Below, one piece after another: positions 41,541 through 49,992 of a stretch of 64,000 bases of DNA. The DNA comes from Bacteroidales bacterium (GTDB lineage: Bacteria; Bacteroidota; Bacteroidia; Bacteroidales; UBA932). The translations under genes were made by a program, and so were the position numbers. The DNA lies in contig JAEFAI010000003.1 of assembly GCA_016291185.1 (NCBI GenBank), forward strand, positions 46,423 to 110,422. The letters are read 5' to 3'. The notes beneath the pieces were generated by a model. That model saw nothing but the letters and a program-made list of their open reading frames with translations, did no database searches and had not been told where the DNA came from. The first letter of the stretch is position 1. Each line of letters opens with the position of its first letter.

Positions 41541-42274
41541 AACAGAATGGAGAATTCGTAAAGGAAATATAGCGGAATGGCCAGCACGAACATCGAAAAC
41601 GGGTCGGAGGGCGTGATGAGCGCGGAGAGCACCAGTACGATGATGACGGCGTAGCGGCGGCCCTTGCGCAGCGCGCTTCGGTCCAGGACGCCCAGGCGGT
41701 TCAGCACCAGCACGACCGTCGGGAACTCGAAGACGACACCAATCAGCAGCACCATCGAGAAGAACATCGACATGTAGGAGCCGATGGTGATGGTGTTGGC
41801 GACCGCGTCGCTGACCTTATAATTCATAAAAAACTGCAGGCAGACCGGCAGGACGATGAAATAGCCGACCAGCACGCCCAGGTAGAACAGCCCCGTGGAC
41901 ATCCCGAACGCCGTTCGGACGGCCTTCTTCTCCCGCTCATAGAGCGCAGGCGCGAGGAAGCGCCACAGCTCCCAGACGACGTAGGGAAAGGCCACGATGA
42001 GGCCCACGGCAAACGCCGCTTTCAGGTGGACGAAGAACTGGGCGCTGATCTCGACATTGATCAGTTCCATCGAGAAGCCCCAGCCCAGCAGGCGGTACAC
42101 GATGAAATCCGAGCGCGTCGGCGCCAGCACGATGCCGTCGAAAAGGAACTCGCGGAACACCAGGCCCAGCACGGAGCAAAGACAAATGGCGCCCAGCGCG
42201 CGGAACAAACTTCCGCGCAACACATCGAGATGATCCCAGAAGGACATCTCTTTCTCAGCGCCCGCCTCCGCCAC
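41501..42274 (-). CDS. tatC: Twin-arginine translocase subunit TatC
   Basis: TatC is the receptor of the Tat system, which exports folded proteins. The 257-residue protein begins with the conserved MSFWDHLDVLRGSLFRAL block and has six membrane segments. FPYVVWELWRFLAPALYERE is the family signature after the second one, with the late P-SDPFSMFVLAIPLYFLYE. tatA lies immediately upstream with no gap, and valS before that. Confidence 0.96.
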   Translation of the reverse strand: MAEAGAEKEMSFWDHLDVLRGSLFRALGAICLCSVLGLVFREFLFDGIVLAPTRSDFIVYRLLGWGFSMELINVEISAQFFVHLKAAFAVGLIVAFPYVVWELWRFLAPALYEREKKAVRTAFGMSTGLFYLGVLVGYFIVLPVCLQFFMNYKVSDAVANTITIGSYMSMFFSMVLLIGVVFEFPTVVLVLNRLGVLDRSALRKGRRYAVIIVLVLSALITPSDPFSMFVLAIPLYFLYEFSILLCSKLAESPETNE

Positions 42275-42496
42275 TTACTCGGACTTCGGCGTTTCGTCGG
42301 ACTTGGGGGCAGGTTTGGCGGGATCGGACTGGTTGACCTGGTCTTCGATCTCGTTCATCCCTTCCTTGAAGCTCTTCACGCCCTTGCCCACGCCCTTCAT
42401 CAGCTCGGGGATCTTCTTGCCGCCGAAAATCAGGACAAAGACCAGGACAATGAGGACAATCTCCCAGGGTCCGAAAACTAACGGATAAAACAACAT
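42275..42496 (-). CDS. tatA: Twin-arginine translocase subunit TatA/TatE
   Basis: The 73-residue protein has one N-terminal membrane span ([20 protein letters not shown]), the [19 protein letters not shown] amphipathic helix and a charged tail. This is the normal TatA layout. It stops directly before tatC and begins 12 nt after valS. No tatB is seen, as is usual in minimal TatAC systems. Confidence 0.95.
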   Translation of the reverse strand: MLFYPLVFGPWEIVLIVLVFVLIFGGKKIPELMKGVGKGVKSFKEGMNEIEDQVNQSDPAKPAPKSDETPKSE

Positions 42497-42508
42497 ATGC
42501 GTAGGAGG

Positions 42509-45148
42509 TTATTTCAAACTGTTCAGCGACGCCTCCAGGGCCTCGATGCGCGCCAGCGCGTCAGCTTCCTTCTTGCGCTCGCCGGCGATCACGGCCTCCG
42601 GAGCGTGGGCGACGAATTTCTCGTTGGAGAGCTTCGCACGGACGCCCGCGAGGAACTTGCGCTGGTGCTCGAGCTCCGCCTCCAGCTTGGTCTTCTCCTC
42701 GTCAGCATTCACGAAGCCGGCCAGCGGAATGCTCATCTTGATGGTGCCGACCAGGAAGGACACGGAAGCGCCTTCGGCTGCGCCGGCCTTGATCAGGCCG
42801 AGGTTGGCCGCCTTGCGGATCACGGGCAGCAGCTCGCCGGTGAACTCTCCGTCGATGAAGAGGTCCAGCGTCTCCTTCGGAGCGATCTGCTTCTGCGCGC
42901 GAACGGCACGGATGGCGATGATCGCCTCGCGGGCCTGCTCGAAGCGGGAGAGGAAAGCGGCGTCGTACGCGCCGGCCTTCGGGGTCGCCTGGTACATGAT
43001 GGTCTCCCCTTCTCGGCGCGGCGCCATGGCCTGCCAGAGCTCCTCGGTGATGAAAGGCATCACCGGGTGGATCAGCTTGATGAGCTTCTCGAAGAAGAGC
43101 ACGGCGGCGTCGCGGCTCGCCTTGTCGACGGCCTTGCCGTATTCCGGCTTCACCAGCTCCAGGAACCAGCTGCAGTAGTCGTCCCAGAAGAGCTTGTAGA
43201 TCGCCATCAGGGCATCATTGATGCGGAATTTCGAATAATGATCCTCGACCGTCTCGATGGTACGGGACAGCAGGTTGTCGAACCACTTCACAGCCACGGC
43301 GGCAGCCTCCGGCTGAGCGGCGTTTGCATCCACCTGCCAGCTGCTCACCAGGCGCCACGCGTTCCAGATCTTGGCGCAGAAATTACGTCCCTGCTCCACC
43401 TGGGACTCGTCGTAGAGGATATCGTTGCCCGCCGAAGAGCAGAGCAGCATGCCGAGACGGACGGCGTCGGCGCCGTATTTCTCGATAAGGTCCAGCGGAT
43501 TGGGGCTGTTGCCCAGCGTCTTGGACATCTTGCGGCCGATCTTGTCACGCACGATACCCGTGAAGTACACGTTGCGGAACGGTACGTTGTGCATAAACTC
43601 ATCGCCGGCCATGATCATGCGGGCCACCCAGAAGAAGATGATGTCCGGGCCGGTCACCAGGTCGTTGGTCGGATAGTAGTAGGACAGGTCGGCGTTCGCC
43701 TTGTGCTCCGGATGGCCGGGCAGTTCGGGATCGAACACGCTGATCGGCCAGAGCCAGCTGGAGAACCAGGTATCGAGCACATCTTCGTCCTGCTTGAGGT
43801 CGGCGGCCGTCAGGGCCGGATTGATCTTCTGTGCCGCTGCAAGGGCCTTTTCGGCATTCTCCTCGACGACGACCTGCCCGTCAGGCAGGTACCAGGCCGG
43901 GATGCGCTGGCCCCACCACAACTGGCGGGAGATGCACCAGTCGCGCACGTTCTCCATCCAGTGACGGTAGGTATTGCGATACTTGTCCGGGATGAACTTG
44001 ATGCGGCCGGACTCCACATGGTCCAGGGCGCGGGCCGCCAGGTCATCCATCTTGAGGAACCACTGGGCGGAGAGCTTCGGCTCGATGACGGCGTCGGTAC
44101 GCTCGCTGTATCCGATCGGGGAGACATACTCCTCGACCTTGACCAGGTTGCCGGACTCCTCCAGCATCTTGGCGATCTTCTTGCGGGCCACGAAGCGGTC
44201 CTCGCCCACGAGGATCTGCGCCTGCTCGTTGAGCTTGCCGTGGTCATCGATGATGTCCAGAATCGGGAGGTTGTGGCGCAGGCCGATCTCGTAGTCGTGG
44301 GCGTCGTGCGCGGGCGTGACCTTAAGGCAGCCCGTACCGAAGTCCATCTCCACGTAGTCGTCCTCGATCACAGGGATCTCGCGGTTGATCAGCGGGATAA
44401 GCACTTTCTTGCCACGCAGCCAGTGATGGCGCTCGTCGGCCGGGTTCACGCAGATGGCGGCGTCGGCCATGATGGTCTCCGGACGCGTCGTGGCGATCAC
44501 GAGGTACTGGTCGGTCGGGTTACCCTGACCGTCGGAGACGTAATATTTCAAGTGATAGAAATGACTCTGGGTGTCCTTGTGGATCACTTCGTCATCGCTG
44601 ATAGCGGTCAGAGCGACGGGATCCCAGTTGACCATGCGCACGCCGCGATAGATCCAGCCTTTCTTGTAGAAATGGCAGAAAGTGGCGATCACGGCGTCGG
44701 ACAGGGCCGGCTCCATGGTGAAGCGGGTGCGGTCCCAGTCGCAGGAGGCACCGAGCTTGCGGAGCTGCTGCAGGATGATGCCGCCGTGCTCCTCTTTCCA
44801 CTCCCAGGCGTATTTGAGGAACTCCTCACGCGTGAGGTCCTCCTTGCTGATGCCCATGCCCTTGAGCTTCGCCACCACCTTGTTCTCGGTGGCGATGGAG
44901 GCGTGGTCCGTGCCGGGAACCCAGCAGGCGTTCTTGCCGTCCATGCGCGCCTTGCGGATGAGCACGTCGTTGAGCGTGTTGTTGAGCACATGACCCATGT
45001 GCAGGATACCCGTCACGTTGGGCGGCGGGATGACGATCGTATAGGGTTCGCGATGATCCGGTTCGGAGTGGAAACACCTGTTTTTCAGCCAGTAGGCGTA
45101 CCACTTATCCTCCACTTCGGAGGGGTTGTATTTTGCACTTAATTCCAT
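42509..45148 (-). CDS. valS: Valyl-tRNA synthetase
   Basis: This class I aminoacyl-tRNA synthetase charges tRNA-Val. The 879-residue protein has PPPNVTGILHMGHVLN at 41-56 (HIGH-type HMGH), the editing domain in the middle, KMSKTLGNS near residue 540, and the C-terminal coiled coil (ADEEKTKLEAELEHQRKFL). Length is normal. A TATTTTTG box ends 6 nt before the ATG. It heads the operon valS-tatA-tatC-CBM9-like protein. Confidence 0.97.
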   Translation of the reverse strand: MELSAKYNPSEVEDKWYAYWLKNRCFHSEPDHREPYTIVIPPPNVTGILHMGHVLNNTLNDVLIRKARMDGKNACWVPGTDHASIATENKVVAKLKGMGISKEDLTREEFLKYAWEWKEEHGGIILQQLRKLGASCDWDRTRFTMEPALSDAVIATFCHFYKKGWIYRGVRMVNWDPVALTAISDDEVIHKDTQSHFYHLKYYVSDGQGNPTDQYLVIATTRPETIMADAAICVNPADERHHWLRGKKVLIPLINREIPVIEDDYVEMDFGTGCLKVTPAHDAHDYEIGLRHNLPILDIIDDHGKLNEQAQILVGEDRFVARKKIAKMLEESGNLVKVEEYVSPIGYSERTDAVIEPKLSAQWFLKMDDLAARALDHVESGRIKFIPDKYRNTYRHWMENVRDWCISRQLWWGQRIPAWYLPDGQVVVEENAEKALAAAQKINPALTAADLKQDEDVLDTWFSSWLWPISVFDPELPGHPEHKANADLSYYYPTNDLVTGPDIIFFWVARMIMAGDEFMHNVPFRNVYFTGIVRDKIGRKMSKTLGNSPNPLDLIEKYGADAVRLGMLLCSSAGNDILYDESQVEQGRNFCAKIWNAWRLVSSWQVDANAAQPEAAAVAVKWFDNLLSRTIETVEDHYSKFRINDALMAIYKLFWDDYCSWFLELVKPEYGKAVDKASRDAAVLFFEKLIKLIHPVMPFITEELWQAMAPRREGETIMYQATPKAGAYDAAFLSRFEQAREAIIAIRAVRAQKQIAPKETLDLFIDGEFTGELLPVIRKAANLGLIKAGAAEGASVSFLVGTIKMSIPLAGFVNADEEKTKLEAELEHQRKFLAGVRAKLSNEKFVAHAPEAVIAGERKKEADALARIEALEASLNSLK

Positions 45149-45154
45149 AATCTA

Positions 45155-45162
45155 CAAAAATA
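45155..45162 (-). promoter_or_regulatory. Predicted -7 box for valS (TATTTTTG)
   Basis: On the minus strand this matches TAnnTTTG and leaves a 6-nt gap to the ATG at 45148. Confidence 0.5.
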
Positions 45163-45262
45163 CACAAAAAAATCGTGAAATGCTTTGATTCCTTCTTTGA
45201 TTATTCCAAAAAAGCTTCCTAACTTGCCCTTTCAAACACTAACCCGTTAAATCCAGTTTATT

Positions 45263-45976
45263 ATGGCACGTTTCAAATGTACCGTCTGTGGTTATATCCA
45301 CGAAGGGGATGACGCCCCCGCCACCTGCCCGCGCTGCAAGCAGCCCCGGGAAAAATTCGTAGAGATCCTCGGCGACGGACAGTACCGCCCCGTCGAAGGC
45401 ACCGCGGCCCCCGCGGCCGCAAGCCAGCCCGCCGGGCGCAGCCTGGCCGGCACCAAGACCGAGAAGAACCTTCAGGAGGCCTTCGCCGGAGAGTCCCAGG
45501 CCCGCAACAAATACACCTACTACGCCTCCAAGGCCAAGAAGGACGGCTTCGTCCAGATTGCCGCCCTCTTCGAGGAGACGGCCGCCAACGAGAAGGAGCA
45601 CGCCAAGATCTGGTTCAAGTACCTGCACGGCGGCGCCGTTCCCGGCACGGCCGAGAACCTCAAGGACGCAGCAGAGGGCGAGAACTTCGAGTGGACGGAC
45701 ATGTACGCCCGCATGGCAAAGGAGGCCCGCGAGGAGGGCTTCGAGGAGATCGCCCGGAAGTTCGAGATGGTGGGCGCCATCGAGAAGCACCACGAGGAGC
45801 GCTACCGCAAGCTCCTGAAGAACATCGAGGACAAGAAAGTCTTCTCCAAGGACGGCGACGCCATCTGGCAGTGCGCCAACTGCGGCCACATCGTCGTCGG
45901 CAAGCAGGCCCCGGAGGTCTGCCCGGTCTGCGACCACCCGCAAAGCTATTTCCAGGTGGAGGCAACGAATTATTAG
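45263..45976 (+). CDS. Rubrerythrin with rubredoxin-like domains at both ends
   Basis: Rubrerythrins are di-iron peroxidases that protect anaerobes from hydrogen peroxide. The 237-residue protein has an N-terminal rubredoxin-like knuckle pair ([25 protein letters not shown]). The four-helix ferritin-like domain follows at about 65-190 with iron-ligand EXXH segments ([37 protein letters not shown]). A second rubredoxin-like domain closes the protein ([22 protein letters not shown]). The usual enzyme has one such domain. It starts a tight run of genes with DUF3467, kdsC, maf and the RluA-type gene. Confidence 0.92.
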   Translation: MARFKCTVCGYIHEGDDAPATCPRCKQPREKFVEILGDGQYRPVEGTAAPAAASQPAGRSLAGTKTEKNLQEAFAGESQARNKYTYYASKAKKDGFVQIAALFEETAANEKEHAKIWFKYLHGGAVPGTAENLKDAAEGENFEWTDMYARMAKEAREEGFEEIARKFEMVGAIEKHHEERYRKLLKNIEDKKVFSKDGDAIWQCANCGHIVVGKQAPEVCPVCDHPQSYFQVEATNY

Positions 45977-45979
45977 ACA

Positions 45980-46300
45980 ATGGACAACGAAAAGAAACAA
46001 CTGAACTTTGACCTCCGCCCGGAGGTCGCCCAGGGCACGTACTCGAACCTGGCCATCATCAGCCACTCGCACAGCGAATTCATCATCGACTTCGCGGCCG
46101 TCCTGCCCGGGATGCCCAAGCCCGAGGTGCGCAGCCGCATCGTGATGACGCCGGAGCACTGCAAGCGCCTGCTCAATGCCCTAAACGACAACATTTCCCG
46201 CTACGAGGCCCAGTTCGGGCCCATCAGCCTCGGCAACGCGCCCGAGCAGAAGGGAACGTTCAACCTGGGAGACTTCGCACCGAATGGCACAAAATCTTAA
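45980..46300 (+). CDS. DUF3467 family protein
   Basis: This 106-residue protein has LRPEVAQGTYSNLAIISHSH, EFIIDFAAVLPGMPKPEVRS and RIVMTPEHCKRLLNALNDN, as in the DUF3467 family. No function is known. It begins 3 nt after the rubrerythrin stop and overlaps the kdsC-like gene by 17 nt, so it is part of the operon. Confidence 0.85.
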   Translation: MDNEKKQLNFDLRPEVAQGTYSNLAIISHSHSEFIIDFAAVLPGMPKPEVRSRIVMTPEHCKRLLNALNDNISRYEAQFGPISLGNAPEQKGTFNLGDFAPNGTKS

Positions 46301-46823
46301 TCTCAAGAAAATCAAGGCCATCGCCTACGACCTGGACGGCGTGGCCACCGACGGCAGCATCATCCCCTTCGGGCCTACCCCCGAGGGGCTGCTCCGCGTT
46401 GTCAACGCCAAAGATTCCTTTGCTTCCCGCTATGCGGCGAAGCAGGGCTACATCATGGCCATCATCTCCGGCGCCGACACGGAACCCCTCCGCAGCCGCT
46501 GCATCCACATGGGCGTAAAGGAGGAGAACCTCTTCCTCGGCGTGCGCGGCAAGCTGGCGTCCTTCCGCAAGTTCTGCGAGCACAACGGTCTGGATGCGAG
46601 CGAGGTCGCCTATTTCGGCGACGACATCCCCGACACGCAGGTGCTGCGTGCCTGCGGGGTCGGCTTCGCTCCGGCCGACGCCGTCGATGAGGCGAAAGCC
46701 GCTGCAGACTATGTGACGACGCGCCCGGGCGGCCGCGGTTGCATCCGCGAGGGCATCGAGATGATCATGAAGGCCCAGGGCACGTGGGTGTTCGACGAGG
46801 ACCATTTCGACCAGATCTTTTAG
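46284..46823 (+). CDS. kdsC: KdsC-type HAD phosphatase (KDO-8-phosphate phosphatase)
   Basis: The 179-residue C0-type HAD protein has the nucleophile motif AYDLDGVATDGSI with Asp16 and Asp18, the MAIISGADTEPL segment and the late EVAYFGDDIPDTQVL motif. KdsC removes phosphate from KDO-8-phosphate in lipopolysaccharide core synthesis. Length and lack of a cap domain fit KdsC. Related NeuA-linked phosphatases are an alternative. It overlaps DUF3467 by 17 nt, and maf follows after 1 nt. Confidence 0.9.
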   Translation: MAQNLNLKKIKAIAYDLDGVATDGSIIPFGPTPEGLLRVVNAKDSFASRYAAKQGYIMAIISGADTEPLRSRCIHMGVKEENLFLGVRGKLASFRKFCEHNGLDASEVAYFGDDIPDTQVLRACGVGFAPADAVDEAKAAADYVTTRPGGRGCIREGIEMIMKAQGTWVFDEDHFDQIF

Positions 46824-46824
46824 C

Positions 46825-47391
46825 ATGAAGAAGATCATTCTCGGCAGCAATTCGCCACGCCGCAGGGAACTGCTGGCGGGGCTGGATATCGATTTTACCG
46901 TCGATACCGGCAACACTTTCGAGGAGCGCCTGGAGCCGGGCGTGGAGGCGCACCAGGTGCCCGTGCAGCTGAGCGCGGGCAAGTCGCACGGCTTCCACCG
47001 GCCGCTAGCGGCGGACGAGGTGCTGATCACGTCCGACACGGTCGTGATCGTTGATCAGGAGGTACTTGGCAAGCCGCATTCCCGCGAGGAGGCGGTTCAG
47101 ATGCTCCACAAGCTGTCCGGCCGCGTGCATGAGGTGGTCACGGCCGTGACCATCCGCGACTGCGAGCGGGAGGAGACCTTCAGCGTTTCGACGCAGGTGC
47201 ATTTCGAGACGCTCACGCAGGCGGAAATCGACCATTATATCGATCAATACAAACCTTACGACAAGGCGGGCGCCTACGGGATCCAGGAGTGGATCGGCTA
47301 TGTGGGCATTTCCGCCATCGAGGGCTCGTTCTACAACGTCATGGGTTTCCCGGTGCACCGGGTCTGGCACGCGCTGCAGCGCTTCGTGTAA
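46825..47391 (+). CDS. maf: Maf-like nucleoside triphosphate pyrophosphatase
   Basis: Maf proteins hydrolyse non-canonical or UTP/TTP-type nucleotides and influence septation. The 188-residue protein starts KKIILGSNSPRRRELLAGL, and has LITSDTVVIVDQEVLGKP, KLSGRVHEVVTAV and KAGAYGIQEW. All main motifs are intact. Its TAA overlaps the ATG of the RluA-type gene (TAATG). Confidence 0.95.
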   Translation: MKKIILGSNSPRRRELLAGLDIDFTVDTGNTFEERLEPGVEAHQVPVQLSAGKSHGFHRPLAADEVLITSDTVVIVDQEVLGKPHSREEAVQMLHKLSGRVHEVVTAVTIRDCEREETFSVSTQVHFETLTQAEIDHYIDQYKPYDKAGAYGIQEWIGYVGISAIEGSFYNVMGFPVHRVWHALQRFV

Positions 47392-48848
47392 TGGCCCGCG
47401 CGCCCTTCACCTACCCTTTCTGCTACACTCCCGCGCCCGACATCGTCGCCGCGGCAAACCGTCTTATCGCCTGCTTAGACGCGGGCGGATTTTCTGCCGA
47501 TTCGGGAGTTGCCCCAGAAAACCGTAGCCACCCTCGGCTTCGTAAGAGGGAGGGGCCCGCTGAACTTTGGACGGAGGGCGCAAGCTCGCTTGCAGACCTA
47601 CGGTCAAAGTGCAGTGGGAGGGGTCCGGCGCAGCCGGACGTTTTCGGGGGCAAGCTCCCGAACGGCGATCCGCCCGCACTACGGGAAGGCAAAATGCTGG
47701 GAGTATTAAAGGTAGAGGATGAGGCAGGTCGGGAGGATTATCTGTATGCGTTCAGCGGGACGGTCGGGGGCCGGGCGACGCTCCCGGGCTTCGTGCCGCC
47801 GATCTACGATCTGACGGCGCCGGAGGGCTATTTCCGGCAGCGCGAGGCGGAAATCTCCGCCATGCCGGCCGGCCCGGAGCGCGCTGCGGCGTCGGCGGAG
47901 CTGCAGGCCTGGATCTTCGACCAGTATCGCGTCAGCAACGCCCGCGGCGAGACGCTCACGATCCGCGAAGTCTTCGCCCGTCGCGGCCTCATTCCGCCCG
48001 GCGGCACGGGCGACTGCGCCGCCCCGAAGCTCCTGCAATACGCTTACAGCCATCATCTTACGCCCATCGCCATGGGCGAATTCTGGTACGGCGCCTCCCC
48101 CGCCTCGGAAGTCCGCGAACAGGGCCGTTTCTACCCCTCCTGCACCGGCAAATGCGGCCCCCTGCTGAGCTTCATGCTCGAAGGCCTGGACGTCGCGCCC
48201 AACCCGCTCGACCGCGAATACACCGCCGACAGCGAGCCCCGCATCCTCCACGAAGACGCCGACATCCTCGTCGTCTGCAAGCCCGCCGGCATGCTCTCCG
48301 TGCCGGGCCGCACGCGGGCCAAATCCCTGCTGGACTGGCTCCGGGAGCGCTTCGGCGAAGTCCACTCCTGCCACCGGCTCGACATGGACACCTCCGGCGT
48401 CATGGTCTTCGCCCGCAACCTGGCAGCCAAGTCGGAGCTTGAGCGGCAGTTCGCCGAGCGCGAAACCACCAAGACCTACCGCGCCCGCCTCGCCGCCGGG
48501 TCCAAGCCCTTCGACCATGCGCGCAAGGGCACCATCGCCCTCCCCCTCTGCCTGGACTACTACGACCGCCCCCGGCAGATGGTGGACCGCGAGCACGGCA
48601 AACTCGCCGTCACCCAGTACGAAGTACTGGAGCAACTCCCTGACGGGCAGATCGATATCCGCTTCACGCCCAAGACCGGGCGCACCCACCAGCTGCGCGT
48701 CCACGCCGCCCACGCCGACGGCCTCGGCCGCCCCATCAAGGGCGACCGCCTCTATGGAAGCGCAGACGGAGGCCGTCTCTGGCTGCACGCCGAGAGCCTC
48801 CGTTTCCGCCACCCCGTCACCGGGGAAATTCTCTATTTTGAAGCCTGA
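47391..48848 (+). CDS. RluA-family pseudouridine synthase with repeat-derived in-frame insert
   Basis: The C-terminal half (from about residue 275) is a clear RluA-type synthase: ILHEDADILVVCKPAGMLSV, catalytic Asp331 in CHRLDMDTSG, and FTPKTGRTHQLRVH. The N-terminal half (REGKMLGVLKVEDEAG, FVPPIYDLTAPEGYF) is the extension typical of Bacteroidales members. Codons at about 31-95 do not belong to the family: they are encoded by a foldback repeat (47481-47677) that keeps the frame open. The insert lies near the N-terminus, away from the catalytic domain, so activity may survive. The start overlaps the maf stop. Confidence 0.88.
   Translation: MARAPFTYPFCYTPAPDIVAAANRLIACLDAGGFSADSGVAPENRSHPRLRKREGPAELWTEGASSLADLRSKCSGRGPAQPDVFGGKLPNGDPPALREGKMLGVLKVEDEAGREDYLYAFSGTVGGRATLPGFVPPIYDLTAPEGYFRQREAEISAMPAGPERAAASAELQAWIFDQYRVSNARGETLTIREVFARRGLIPPGGTGDCAAPKLLQYAYSHHLTPIAMGEFWYGASPASEVREQGRFYPSCTGKCGPLLSFMLEGLDVAPNPLDREYTADSEPRILHEDADILVVCKPAGMLSVPGRTRAKSLLDWLRERFGEVHSCHRLDMDTSGVMVFARNLAAKSELERQFAERETTKTYRARLAAGSKPFDHARKGTIALPLCLDYYDRPRQMVDREHGKLAVTQYEVLEQLPDGQIDIRFTPKTGRTHQLRVHAAHADGLGRPIKGDRLYGSADGGRLWLHAESLRFRHPVTGEILYFEA
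47481..47677. repeat. Foldback (C-family) element inside the RluA-type gene (197 bp)
   Basis: Left terminal repeat GCGGGCGGATTTTCTGCCGA... and right terminal repeat ending GGCGATCCGCCCGC pair imperfectly over about 40 nt, both including a GTTCGGGAG or ATTCGGGAG block and GAAAAC/GTTTTC. Interior matches the other copies: CCGTAGCCACCCTCGGCTTC, GGGAGGGGCCC, and a GTCCGG-CGCAG-CCGGAC hairpin (47623-47639). Confidence 0.85.
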
Positions 48849-48861
48849 TTACGATCGTTAA

Positions 48862-49269
48862 TCAGCGGAAAAAGAAATAGTAGGCAGCCCAGCGGGCCGG
48901 GATACCCTCGGCATAGCCGATGGTCCGGTAAGACGAGTCCTGGACCGTACCATTGCTTTTGACATAGCCGAGGGTGCGGTAGGACGAATCCTGAACGGTA
49001 CCGTCGTCTTTGATATAGCCGATGGTCCGGTAATTTCCGTCCTGAACCGTGCCGTTTTCCTTCAGGTAAGCTACAGTCCGGTAGTTGCCGTCCTGCACCG
49101 TGCCGTCAGACTTGATGTGGCCGATGGTGCTGTAGTTACTGCTCTGGATGGTGCCGTCGGATTTGATGTAACCCAGCGTGCTGTAGTTCGAGGCCTTCAC
49201 CGTCTGGGCATGGGCAGCAGTGCCGGCAAGGAAGAGCAGCGCCGCCAGAATGAACAAGATACGTCGCAT
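48862..49269 (-). CDS. Secreted beta-flower-type repeat protein
   Basis: A signal peptide (RRILFILAALLFLAGTAAHA) is followed by about six repeats of 17 residues, YxTIGYIKxDGTVQDxx, each a likely beta-hairpin. Such chains form five-bladed beta-flower proteins. No enzyme motif is seen. The end (RWAAYYFFFR) is aromatic. ridA ends 2 nt upstream on the same strand, so they may share a transcript. The start is taken at the ATG 49269, directly before the signal peptide. Confidence 0.75.
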   Translation of the reverse strand: MRRILFILAALLFLAGTAAHAQTVKASNYSTLGYIKSDGTIQSSNYSTIGHIKSDGTVQDGNYRTVAYLKENGTVQDGNYRTIGYIKDDGTVQDSSYRTLGYVKSNGTVQDSSYRTIGYAEGIPARWAAYYFFFR

Positions 49270-49271
49270 AG

Positions 49272-49649
49272 CTACTTCGCAGCGATGCACTCAATCTCTA
49301 CCAGCGCCCCCTTGGGCAGGGCCTTGACAGCCACGGCACTGCGGGCCGGGAAGGGCTCGGCGAAGAACGTGGCATAGACCTCATTCATCGCAGCGAAATC
49401 GCCCATGTCGGAGAGGAAAACCGTCGTTTTCACGACGTTGGCCAGGGACAGGCCGGCGGCAGAGAGGATGGCCTGCACGTTGCGCAGGGACTGGCTCGTC
49501 TGCGCCTGGATGCCCCCTTCGGGGAATGCGCCGGTGGCGGGATCGATGGGCAGCTGCCCGGACAGGAAGACAAGACCGGCGCCACTGTCAACAGCCTGGC
49601 TGTACGGACCGATGGCGGCGGGAGCGTTGGAAGTGCTGATTGCTTTCAT
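49272..49649 (-). CDS. ridA: RidA family enamine/imine deaminase
   Basis: RidA hydrolyses reactive enamine intermediates made by PLP enzymes. The 125-residue protein shows the standard sequence: [77 protein letters not shown], with the key Arg in PARSAV. A TACCTTTG box (49805-49812, minus strand) implies a leader of about 150 nt, which is long compared with most genes here. Confidence 0.95.
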   Translation of the reverse strand: MKAISTSNAPAAIGPYSQAVDSGAGLVFLSGQLPIDPATGAFPEGGIQAQTSQSLRNVQAILSAAGLSLANVVKTTVFLSDMGDFAAMNEVYATFFAEPFPARSAVAVKALPKGALVEIECIAAK

Positions 49650-49992
49650 ATTGATAAATCACTTAGTTCGTAACAGGATGGGTATAAAAAGAAATGAGTT
49701 GGTACCATCCCGGCAACAACTCATACTAACCACATAATTAATAACACTAAAACTAATAACCAATAGGTTGATGGGCCAGAACGGTCTCTTGCTCAACCCG
49801 AGTGCAAAGGTACTACAAAAAACCGAATCTGCAAATTTTTTTTGAAAATTTTTTAATAATTTACATCAGTACTGACTTTCAATGAGTTATAGATAAGAAA
49901 ATTATTTTTGAAAGGGTTTTCGACCGATTATTGCCGCATTTTGAACGGAGTTTGTCGCTTTTTGCCTATCTTTACCTATTCAAATGTGTACT
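49650..49992. other. Divergent intergenic region: ridA leader and symporter promoter
   Basis: On the minus strand, a -7 box (49805-49812) precedes a leader of about 150 nt containing a GGTTGA/TCAACC pair around 21 nt (49766-49798). On the plus strand the symporter has a weak TATCTTTA box at 49967-49974. The middle, about 49815-49890, is very AT-rich and shows no gene. Confidence 0.55.
49805..49812 (-). promoter_or_regulatory. Predicted -7 box for ridA (TACCTTTG)
   Basis: On the minus strand this matches TAnnTTTG, about 155 nt before the ridA ATG. Confidence 0.45.

Noticed and set aside
42497..45142. An 881-codon open frame on the plus strand
   Set aside because: It is the antisense shadow of valS. 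High GC and codon bias keep the opposite strand open; the translation shows no family motif.
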